Assembly: GCA_025450255.1 (NCBI GenBank)
Contig: JANWHV010000052.1
Coordinates: forward strand, 1-5,997
Direction of reading: 5' to 3'
Source: Chloroflexota bacterium
GTDB taxonomy: Bacteria > Chloroflexota > UBA5177 > JANWHV01
Length of the DNA stretch: 5,997 bases
Numbering within the stretch: the first letter of the stretch is position 1; each line of letters opens with the position of its first letter. Under the pieces are notes generated by a model, which worked only from the letters and a program-made list of their open reading frames with translations, was not told where the DNA came from and searched no databases. The position numbers were made by a program, and so were the translations under genes. Shown one piece after another: positions 1 to 5,448 of this stretch.

Positions 1-164
1 GACATTCCACCACTCCCCGCGCTGGCAGGTGAGGATCTCCAGTCAGCAGCGTAGCGCACCGGCGGCGATCTCGCTAGATCGCCGTGATACAGAGACCTCC
101 GTGTTGAAAATGGCGGTGACGACGAGCACGTGTGGGTACGGAGGAACTCCCCGCCAGGGACTGG
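1..164. other. Left-edge non-coding segment
   Basis: No supported gene lies here. Besides the hairpin at 63-84, the minus strand has GGGGAG seven bases before an ATG at 5-3, which could begin the next gene in the row just beyond the left edge. On the plus strand a frame open from base 1 stops at 52-54, too short to judge. Confidence 0.3.
63..84. terminator. Perfect 9-bp hairpin downstream of the quinoprotein gene; candidate terminator
   Basis: CGGCGATCT, loop CGCT, AGATCGCCG, starting 80 bases after the quinoprotein stop in the direction of transcription. The stem is strong and perfect, but no T-run follows on either strand, so it may be a terminator of the tail-less kind, an RNA 3'-end stabiliser or a protein site. 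Confidence 0.35.
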
Positions 165-1859
165 CTAGCGCAAGGCGTACACGTCGAGGGCGCCAGTTCG
201 CGGGCGATCGACGATCGCGTTGCCGCCGGCGTTGACGGCGATGTACTCGTGCCCACCCGCCGCATAGATGGCCGGCGCCGCGTCGGCGCCGCCGAAGGTA
301 TTGGCCTGCCAGAGCAGCCGGCCGGTACGCGCGTCGCGAGCGTCAAACAATCCGGATGATTCGCCCGTGAACACGATGTCCGTCGCCGTCACTGCCGAGC
401 CGCCAAAGCACACCGTGGTCATCGGTGCATGCCAGGCGATCGTGCCTCGCGCCACATCATACCCCACTAACTGGCCGCTCAACCGTACGCTGGGCAGGAT
501 TGAATAGGCGTCGCCAAATGACGCAATACCGGACTCGAGGTACGGCAGGGCGTTCGCGCAGATGTAGGCAAGTCCGGTCCGCTCGCTATAGGCGACCGGC
601 GCCCATGAGGCGCCGCCGTCGCCGCCCGGCGCGATCAGGGTCGGCTGCAACCCGGGCGGCGTGAAGATGCATCCCTCTCGTTCGTAAAGGCCCTTCGGCG
701 GACATTGCGGCGAGAATGGCTGATTTTGCGGCATCGGCTGAGTCGGATACGCATGCTGCCACGCCGGTCCCGCCGGCGCCTTCCGTTCCGGCGTCGCCAC
801 CAGCGGATGACCGTCGCGCCGGTCAAGCACATAGAGCCGGCCGGTCTTCCCGGCCTGGATCAGTGCCGGCACCCTCTCCTTCCCGTGCTTCAGCGTCAGC
901 AGAACGGCGGGGCTGGCCGGATCGTAGTCCCACAGATCGTGATGTACTTCCTGGAAATACCACGCCAGGCGCCCACTATCGGCGTGAAGGGCGACGATCG
1001 ACGCCGTATACAGGTTCGCCCCGGCCCGGTCCTGGCCAAGATAGTCCGGCACCGGATTGCCGACCGTGACGTAGATAAGGTTGAGCGCTGGGTCCACCGC
1101 CGGCGTCATCCACACCGCCCCGCCCGCTCCCCTGGGGTCGAAGCCTTTGGGCCAGGTGCGGCGCGCCGGATCGCCTGGGCCGGGAATGGTTTGGAAGCGC
1201 CAGTCCTGGCGGCCTGTTCGCCCGTCATAGGCAGCCACGAAGCCGGGCCCGGCCCGCTCGCCGAGGGTGACGCCGGCGATCACCCGTCCCCGGTCAAAGA
1301 GCGGCGCCATCGTCTCGCCGATCGCGCTGTTGGCGGTTCCAGGCAGTATCTGTCGCGACCAGACCTGTTTTCCCGTCGCCGCGTTCAGCGCGATCAGCCA
1401 CGCATTGGCGGTGGCGAGAAACACCGAGCCATCGCCGTAGGCCACGCCCCGATTGGTCGGGCTGCTCGCGTTGAATCCTACCGTGCTGTGCCAGAGTTGG
1501 CGCCCGGTCACCGGATCCAGGGCGTACACGGTGTCGTCAGGGCCGGTGATGAAGATGCGGCCACCGGCGACTACCGGCGTGCTCTCGTACCGGCTGCCGG
1601 TCGTGTTGGCAAGCGGAAAGCTCCAGGCAAGGCGCAGCGAATGGACATTCGCCGGGGTGACCTGGGTGGCCGGGGAGAAACGAGTCGCGCCCGGGTCGCC
1701 GCCGTAGCCGGGCCAGTCCGGGCTCGCCGCGCTCGCGGCGGCTCGCGCCTAGGGCGAAGCGGCCAGCGAGCCAGGGGCACCCATTACGATCGCCGCTACA
1801 AGCAACAGCGCCGGCACGGCACGTCCAAGGCCCTTGCCAGGAAAGACCAAGCGCGTCAC
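165..1859 (-). CDS. PQQ-dependent quinoprotein dehydrogenase (beta-propeller), interrupted by one in-frame TAG; possible pseudogene
   Basis: Secreted pyrroloquinoline-quinone alcohol/polyol dehydrogenase family, about 563 residues plus an internal stop. From the GTG at 1859 the frame gives a 36-residue signal peptide, then TAG (1751-1749), then an Ala/Ser linker and the mature start DPWPGYGGDPGATRFSP, typical of quinoprotein N-termini. Repeated W-motif blades follow (AYDGRTGRQDWRF, ALHADSGRLAWYF, DARTGRLLWQ). Numbering from 1859, likely Ca/PQQ ligands are Glu201 (LGERAGPG) and Asn268 (GNPVP), and the catalytic base is Asp311 (HHDLWDYD), by alignment from memory to methanol dehydrogenase Glu177, Asn261 and Asp303. 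The vicinal Cys pair common in the family is absent (ASSPTNRG instead). No CxxCH haem motif is present, so electrons must leave through a separate acceptor. The GTG at 1859 is chosen because AGGAG lies 5 bases upstream. The frame after the stop has no good restart: the first ATG/GTG is a GTG at 1529, which would remove the first blade. Family is confident; function depends on the TAG. Confidence 0.88.
1749..1751 (-). other. In-frame amber (TAG) codon between signal peptide and mature quinoprotein
   Basis: Read on the minus strand the sequence is TCG CCC TAG GCG CGA, in the same frame as both the signal peptide and the mature enzyme. No frameshift is needed to join the two halves, so a single base substitution or base-calling error explains it. 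The stop sits in the loop of a small GC-rich inverted repeat (CGCC-CTA-GGCG, 1746-1756), a context where base-calling errors or polymerase slips are plausible. Confidence 0.85.
1752..1859 (-). other. Sec signal peptide segment of the quinoprotein, upstream of the in-frame stop
   Basis: The 36 codons from GTG 1859 encode a basic n-region (TRLVFPGKGLGR), a hydrophobic core (AVPALLLVAAIVM) and a polar c-region ending GSLAASP, with a plausible signal peptidase I site around SLA|A. This matches the periplasmic or extracytoplasmic location of PQQ enzymes and shows that the upstream segment belongs to the same gene. A different initiation codon, ATG 1875, opens a separate frame giving an Arg/Cys-rich product with no family resemblance, so it is not used. 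The segment ends directly before TAG. Confidence 0.8.
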
Positions 1860-1864
1860 CTATT

Positions 1865-1869
1865 CTCCT
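1865..1869 (-). promoter_or_regulatory. Shine-Dalgarno site deciding the GTG 1859 start
   Basis: AGGAG on the minus strand, five bases before GTG. It supports initiation at 1859 rather than at the ATG at 1875, which lies upstream of the site itself. Confidence 0.7.
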
Positions 1870-1917
1870 GACCATATTGTTGCGCGTGCCCGCCTGGAGC
1901 TATCTCCGCTCACCGCT

Positions 1918-2862
1918 TCATCCCAGATCGCGCACTGCCGGCACCCCATGCAACCCTTCCGCCGACCGCACCGCCCGCCGGATCGCCGCCGCCGTGACCT
2001 CCACCGCCAGCACGGCCAGGGCGTCGGCGTTGGAGGCGGCCTCGCCGGTCGAGAGGGCGAACACCGAATCGCCGTCAAAGCTGGTGTGGACCGGACTGAT
2101 CGCCAGGGCCAGACCATCATGCGCCTGCTGGGCCAACCGGGTGAGGGCAAGTTTGTCCAGCCTGGCGTTGGTGACCACGGCGACCAGCGTGGTATTGGCG
2201 CCGGGCCGCGCCGTAACGCCCACCCCCTGGCGCAGGAGCGCCGTGGATCCCACGAATCCTTGTGTCCCGCGCGCGCCGGCAATCACCGTGCCGTCGCGCT
2301 CCACCACGTCGCCGACCGCGTTCACCGCCGCGATCGCCGCCACGACAACGCCGCCAATCGGCTCGCTCGCCGCCAGCCCCAAACCGCCTTTGACGCGGCC
2401 GACCGGGCCGAGCATCCGCCCCACCGACGCGCCGCATCCTGCCCCGACCGTGCCCTCGCGCTGCTCCTCGTCCACGGCATTGCGGCACGCCTGGTAGCCG
2501 GCATGATCGTCGGGGAATGCTTCCGCCGAGCCGAGGTCGAGATCAAACAGCACGGCGGCGGGGACGACCGGCACCCGCGCTACCGACGTTTGGAAGCCAA
2601 TGCCCTGCTCGCGCAGGTAGCGCATGACGCCGCTCGCCGCGGCCAGGCCGAAGGCGCTGCCGCCGGTGAGCAACAGCGCGTGAATTGCCTGCACCGCCGC
2701 GGTCGGCGCCAGCAGGTCGGTTTCTCGCGTGCCGGGCGCGCCGCCGCCCACGTGTACGCCGGCGCGCATCTCGCCCGCGACCGGGAGCAGCACCGTGCAG
2801 CCGGTACCCGTGCCAAGGTCGTGCCAGTGGCCGAGACGGATACCAGGCAGTATATTCGCCAT
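1918..2862 (-). CDS. P1 family peptidase (DmpA / S58 self-cleaving aminopeptidase)
   Basis: Cytoplasmic 314-residue member of the DmpA/OAT-fold N-terminal nucleophile hydrolases, which remove N-terminal residues from small peptides or amides (D- or beta-amino acid amides in some members). The precursor normally cleaves itself into two chains. Visible motifs are GHWHDLGTGTGCTV (11-24), ETDLL (47-51), LLLTGGSAFGLAAASGVM (63-80), GTVGAGCGASVGR (137-149), a likely catalytic Asn181 in AAVNAVGDV, GANTTLVAVVTNA (221-233) and PVHTSFDGDSVFAL (257-270). Aligning VVTNA with the ATDA of DmpA/BapA puts the nucleophile at Thr224, with predicted self-cleavage Asn223|Thr224 in place of Gly|Ser. The ATG at 2862 is chosen because AGGAG lies six bases upstream and homology starts at NILPGIRLGH; the frame extends to 3117 but that part is not family-like. 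It lies 43 bases after the nitroreductase-like gene and 58 before the quinoprotein. No signal peptide is seen. Natural substrate unknown. Confidence 0.93.
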   Translation of the reverse strand: MANILPGIRLGHWHDLGTGTGCTVLLPVAGEMRAGVHVGGGAPGTRETDLLAPTAAVQAIHALLLTGGSAFGLAAASGVMRYLREQGIGFQTSVARVPVVPAAVLFDLDLGSAEAFPDDHAGYQACRNAVDEEQREGTVGAGCGASVGRMLGPVGRVKGGLGLAASEPIGGVVVAAIAAVNAVGDVVERDGTVIAGARGTQGFVGSTALLRQGVGVTARPGANTTLVAVVTNARLDKLALTRLAQQAHDGLALAISPVHTSFDGDSVFALSTGEAASNADALAVLAVEVTAAAIRRAVRSAEGLHGVPAVRDLG

Positions 2863-2868
2863 CAATTT

Positions 2869-2873
2869 CTCCT
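2869..2873 (-). promoter_or_regulatory. Shine-Dalgarno site for the P1 peptidase
   Basis: AGGAG on the minus strand, six bases before ATG 2862, inside the 43-base spacer after the upstream gene. It rules out the longer frame opening at 3117 as the true start. Confidence 0.75.
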
Positions 2874-2905
2874 GTTCGCGCGGTGCCTTTCTGGGTAACG
2901 CGCCG

Positions 2906-4243
2906 CTATTCCTTGATGCCGTGCCAGCGCTCCAGATGCTCCGCGTGTGTCCGCAGGTACGAGCCGGGCTTGAAGAGCGTGTCGTAATACTCGAGATCCA
3001 GGTGGTGGCTCTGCAGGTACATGGATATAAAGATCGTCGGCACCGTGGCTGGGAACTTGCCGTACGTATCGAAGCAGTATTGTGCCTGCAGGGCCACCAG
3101 CCGGCGGAAATGCTCATTGTGTACCTGCGCCGCGCCGCGCACCGTCGCGCTGTCCTTCCACGGGCCGGGCGTGCCCGCGTTGAATGGACCGCCCGTGCCG
3201 AACTTCCGCTCGCAGAAACTGTCGACCGCCGCCCGCATGGTGGGGAAGTGCGGCGGGCAATGGCCCTCGAATACGCCCGCCAGGCCGGTCGGGTTCGGCA
3301 GAGCCCAGCGCTGGTCGCTATCGTAGCGGAAACCGAGTCCAGGCACGTCCGGGTCGCCGCTCGCGCCCAGCATGGTCAGGCGATCGATGCCGTTGAACAT
3401 CCAGCCGCCGATGCCGATCGCCTGCTGCATCATCATCCCCGCGTACGCCGAGGTCGCCAACTCCGCCGTGCACTCCGAGAAGGAATATTGGTCCAGGAAG
3501 GTCAGCGGCAGCGGGCTCGCCACGTCGGCGATGTCGGCGAACGGCTCCAGGCCCGGGATTGGCCGGCCCGCGACGTCGTCATAAATGCAGTAGCCGTTCT
3601 GGGCGAAGAAACAGAGATTGGCGATGGCATGCATGGCCACGTCGCCGACCGGCACGATCAGCAGCGAGCCGGGCCGGTTTGCCACCCAGCTATTGTGGCC
3701 CTCCATATAAGGCTCGCGCGGCGGCAACCACACCCGCTGGTCGGAGAGCTTCCGGATGCGCGGCGCATGGGCCTTCACCAGATCGAGCACCGAGAGCTTC
3801 CCCTCCGCATCGCGTTCGCCCAGCGCGGGCGCGTCTCGCGTGGGGAAGAAGTAGGTACCGCTGTCGTCGGTGAAAAAATGCTGGATGGTATGAAAGCCGG
3901 CCGCGGAGGGGAAGGTGCGCCCGCCCGCCGCGCCGGGATAATTGGCCAGGTGCGGGGCGTAGCGGTCGTGGCGGGTGATCGAATGGTGCCAGCCCGTGTT
4001 CCCTGCCGTCGCCGTCAGGATCAACAGCCGTTCCAGCTCGGTGAGCTGAATAGGCTCGTGCCGGGACTTGAAGGCCAGCGGCCCGTCCGGCACCTCGGCG
4101 CCGCGGAAGAAGCGGCGCGATCGGCGCCCAAACAGCACGTCCACAAACGGCACCTCGAATAGGTCCTGAACCGCCTGCTCCTCGCGCGCGCGCTGCTCCT
4201 CGCCGGTCCCGGCATACGGCTTCCCTGCGTCTCTCGCGCTCAT
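2906..4243 (-). CDS. Nitroreductase-fold (SagB-like) oxidoreductase with uncharacterised C-terminal region
   Basis: Protein of 445 residues. The front resembles FMN-dependent nitroreductase/SagB-type dehydrogenases: GRRSRRFFRGAEVPDGPLAF (39-58) fits the phosphate-contacting RRSxRxF start, PIQLTELERLLILTATAGNTGWHH (64-87) the helix and G-N-T loop, and GGRTFPSAAGFHTIQHFF (107-124) with GTYFF (129-133) the PSAGxxxP segment followed by the GxYxY turn. AYAGMMMQQAIGIGGWMFNGI (267-287) sits where the family has its GxxxQNLxLxAxxxG helix. After about residue 315 comes a segment I cannot assign, rich in His, Cys and aromatic residues: EGHCPPHFPTM, YCFDTYGKFPATVPT, LQSHHLDLEYYD, THAEHLERWH. Six cysteines (211, 219, 258, 329, 344, 390) form no classical cluster. 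No signal peptide or membrane segment. The ATG at 4243 is chosen over the in-frame GTG/ATG at 4270 because GGAGGTG lies just upstream. At 445 residues it is about twice a simple nitroreductase. The flavin role is inference; family is moderate, reaction unknown. Confidence 0.6.
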   Translation of the reverse strand: MSARDAGKPYAGTGEEQRAREEQAVQDLFEVPFVDVLFGRRSRRFFRGAEVPDGPLAFKSRHEPIQLTELERLLILTATAGNTGWHHSITRHDRYAPHLANYPGAAGGRTFPSAAGFHTIQHFFTDDSGTYFFPTRDAPALGERDAEGKLSVLDLVKAHAPRIRKLSDQRVWLPPREPYMEGHNSWVANRPGSLLIVPVGDVAMHAIANLCFFAQNGYCIYDDVAGRPIPGLEPFADIADVASPLPLTFLDQYSFSECTAELATSAYAGMMMQQAIGIGGWMFNGIDRLTMLGASGDPDVPGLGFRYDSDQRWALPNPTGLAGVFEGHCPPHFPTMRAAVDSFCERKFGTGGPFNAGTPGPWKDSATVRGAAQVHNEHFRRLVALQAQYCFDTYGKFPATVPTIFISMYLQSHHLDLEYYDTLFKPGSYLRTHAEHLERWHGIKE

Positions 4244-4250
4244 TGCTGCC

Positions 4251-4257
4251 CACCTCC
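4251..4257 (-). promoter_or_regulatory. Strong Shine-Dalgarno site for the nitroreductase-like gene
   Basis: GGAGGTG on the minus strand, seven bases before ATG 4243. A perfect 8-bp hairpin (4267-4286) ends nine bases upstream of it, so mRNA structure could affect translation or protect the 5' end of this message. That effect is inference. Confidence 0.7.
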
Positions 4258-4266
4258 GATCGGAAA

Positions 4267-4286
4267 CCACGGGATGTATCCCGTGG
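4267..4286. repeat. Palindromic unit 1: perfect 8-bp hairpin with TGTA loop
   Basis: CCACGGGA, loop TGTA, TCCCGTGG: a perfect inverted repeat in the spacer upstream of the nitroreductase-like gene. It is the best formed of three related units. There is no T-run after it on either strand, so it is not a standard intrinsic terminator. Confidence 0.8.
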
Positions 4287-4307
4287 AGTAGTCATGTCTC
4301 GCCCAGC

Positions 4308-4323
4308 GCGGAATGTATTCCGC
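4308..4323. repeat. Palindromic unit 2: 6-bp hairpin with the same TGTA loop
   Basis: GCGGAA, loop TGTA, TTCCGC. Compared with unit 1 the inner stem has changed from GGGA/TCCC to GGAA/TTCC on both arms, so pairing is kept while sequence differs. Centre-to-centre distance to unit 1 is 39 bases. Confidence 0.75.
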
Positions 4324-4355
4324 TCGTCGCCCTTCGGTACGCCATATCTCACCAA

Positions 4356-4370
4356 CCACGGGATTTATCC
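4356..4370. repeat. Palindromic unit 3: degenerate copy
   Basis: CCACGGGA is identical to the left arm of unit 1, followed by TTTA and only TCC of the right arm, so the outer stem is lost. Its centre is about 50 bases from unit 2. It looks like a decayed member of the same family. Confidence 0.55.
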
Positions 4371-4398
4371 AATACGGTTCAGTTTGCGCCTCGACAAT

Positions 4399-4416
4399 CT
4401 TCGTGACCTTCGTGTC
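4399..4416. repeat. Short 9-base-phased repeat (CTTCGTGAC CTTCGTGTC)
   Basis: Two adjacent 9-mers, CTTCGTGAC and CTTCGTGTC, read on the plus strand (CACGAAG units on the minus strand). They lie in the spacer just downstream of the alpha/beta hydrolase. Similar CACGAAGGACACGAAG strings are, from memory, frequent interspersed repeats in several environmental phyla. A related copy in the same orientation lies at 5403-5420. Confidence 0.6.
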
Positions 4417-4451
4417 GATCGGTCCTCGTGCCGACGGCGCGCGGCAAAGGC

Positions 4452-5375
4452 TCACGACCCCAGTCCCGCATCCCCACTCGCCGCGTCCACCAGCTCGCAC
4501 AGCGCGGCTTGCACCTCGGCCAGACCGCGCTCGACGTACGGCAGGTGCCCAACCCCCTGCTGGTACAGGTGCCGCTTATGCCGGGCGCCGGCGTCGCTCA
4601 AGAATGCCTGCGTGTCGGACTGCGTGGCGAACGGATCGAGATCGCCGGTCACCACCAGCACCCGCCCGCTAATCCGCTCCGGCGTTTTTGCCGCCGGTAG
4701 CTCGGAGACCGCGATATACGGCCCCACCGGGTACATATAGGCGGTGCCGAAGTGCGCCTGGTGCCAGGCCGTCACGGCGGGCGACGCCGAGGGAATGAAC
4801 AGTTCCGGCCATTCCTCCTCCGTGGTGTAGGCGTAGCCGGCAGGCTCTTTCAGCATGGCCGCCAGCATGTCCTCCAGATCCGCGCCGCTGCCGCGATAGA
4901 TGAACCCCAGCAGCGCCACGCCCGCCACGCGCTCCGGCGCCCGTTCGGCCACCGCCGATCCCACGATCGAGCCCAGGCTTTCGCCGATCAGTACGACTTG
5001 CGACTGTCCCGACGCCTCTTTGACATAGTCGAGCACCGCCAGCGTGTCGACAATCAACGGCTCGCGGCTGACGGTCTTCCCATCCACCACGCGACTGGAT
5101 CGACCATGACCGCGGAAATCGAAGGCGTAGGCGCGCGACCCGTTCCGGGCCAGCACGTCGAGCAGCGACGCACCCTCTACCGGCACGTCCCAGCCTGCGC
5201 CATCCATGCCGGCGCCGTGCAGCAGCACCACCGGCAGCTTGGCATCATGCCCATCCTGCCATTTTTCCTTGATATACAACTCGATCCGCGGATCGATACG
5301 AAGAAATATGTCTCGCGTCTTGAGGCCGTCCTCCTGGGTCAGTACCGGTCCGATGCGCGTCTTCTCATGTGCCAT
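4452..5375 (-). CDS. Alpha/beta hydrolase
   Basis: Cytoplasmic serine hydrolase of 307 residues with the alpha/beta-hydrolase fold. Visible in order: strand and oxyanion-hole loop LPVVLLHGAGMDGAGWD (47-63), FDFRGHGRSSR (85-95) typical of the family, nucleophile elbow VVLIGESLGSIVGS (127-140) with Ser133, a variable cap at about 155-230, acid region VLVVTGDLDPFA (239-250) with likely Asp247, and GVGHLPYVERG (274-284) with His277. The triad looks complete. The cap is the substrate-determining part and gives no clear subfamily, so esterase, lactonase, amidase or C-C hydrolase activity cannot be separated. The ATG at 5375 is preferred to the in-frame GTG at 5435: the extra 20 residues (containing VTTEDTERK) are translated from a 9-base-phased intergenic repeat. 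The ribosome site at 5375 is not ideal (AGGGG about 11 bases upstream, GGCGG adjacent), so the start is less certain than the gene. It lies 73 bases after the M20 gene. Confidence 0.9.
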   Translation of the reverse strand: MAHEKTRIGPVLTQEDGLKTRDIFLRIDPRIELYIKEKWQDGHDAKLPVVLLHGAGMDGAGWDVPVEGASLLDVLARNGSRAYAFDFRGHGRSSRVVDGKTVSREPLIVDTLAVLDYVKEASGQSQVVLIGESLGSIVGSAVAERAPERVAGVALLGFIYRGSGADLEDMLAAMLKEPAGYAYTTEEEWPELFIPSASPAVTAWHQAHFGTAYMYPVGPYIAVSELPAAKTPERISGRVLVVTGDLDPFATQSDTQAFLSDAGARHKRHLYQQGVGHLPYVERGLAEVQAALCELVDAASGDAGLGS

Positions 5376-5402
5376 CCGCCGAAATACCCCTCTTATTTTT
5401 CG

Positions 5403-5420
5403 CTCCGTGTCTTCCGTGGT
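5403..5420. repeat. Short 9-base-phased repeat (CTCCGTGTC TTCCGTGGT)
   Basis: Two adjacent 9-mers, CTCCGTGTC and TTCCGTGGT, on the plus strand (ACCACGGAAGACACGGAG on the minus strand), just upstream of the alpha/beta hydrolase. They are related to, and in the same orientation as, the copy at 4399-4416. The peptide TTEDTER, produced when this repeat is read as coding, is a frequent sign of a start placed too far upstream. Confidence 0.6.
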
Positions 5421-5448
5421 GACAAAAGCTGACACCAGTTCAGCCGCC

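Larger units (their letters stand above)
4244..4451. other. 208-base repeat-rich spacer between hydrolase and nitroreductase-like genes
   Basis: This is the longest spacer in the window. It holds the 9-base-phased repeat, the three palindromic units and the ribosome binding site of the downstream gene. An open frame at 4500-4240 on the minus strand crosses it, but it overlaps the end of the hydrolase and its sequence is set by the palindromes, so I do not call a gene. A weak promoter-like pair on the minus strand (TTGTCG, 17 bases, TATTGG) can be drawn but is too poor to annotate. Confidence 0.6.

Noticed and set aside
165..1529. GTG at 1529 as the true start of the quinoprotein
   Set aside because: It would delete the conserved WPGYGGDPGATRFSP and the first blade, which are in frame upstream, and there is no ribosome site.
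1537..1875. Minus-strand frame from ATG 1875 as the N-terminus of the quinoprotein
   Set aside because: It is a different frame with an Arg/Cys-rich product. The GTG 1859 frame gives a proper signal peptide and the correct mature N-terminus.
705..2898. Two further long plus-strand frames (705-1871 and 1834-2898)
   Set aside because: Same reason: Arg-rich, no motifs, fully opposite real genes, no convincing ribosome site.
2729..4162. Plus-strand open frame of 477 codons, antisense to the P1 peptidase and nitroreductase-like genes
   Set aside because: Arg/His/Gln-rich product with no family resemblance. It is a by-product of GC-rich codon use in well-supported minus-strand genes, whose motifs and ribosome sites are clear.
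4267..4286. Intrinsic terminator at palindromic unit 1
   Set aside because: No T-run on either strand, and the next gene's ribosome site follows directly.
4386..4420. CRISPR-like or tandem-repeat array around the CTTCGTG units
   Set aside because: Only two 9-base units with no spacers; this is a short interspersed repeat, not a CRISPR array.
4240..4500. Minus-strand 86-codon frame between hydrolase and nitroreductase-like gene
   Set aside because: It overlaps the hydrolase end by 49 bases and the next gene's start, and its sequence (EYIPRW, GYIPWFP) is produced by the palindromic units. I see no ribosome site for it.
5385..5430. Promoter on the minus strand upstream of the hydrolase (TTGTCA with AAAAAT)
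   Set aside because: Spacing is about 19 bases and the -10 match is poor. The TTGTCA overlaps the repeat, so it is not annotated.
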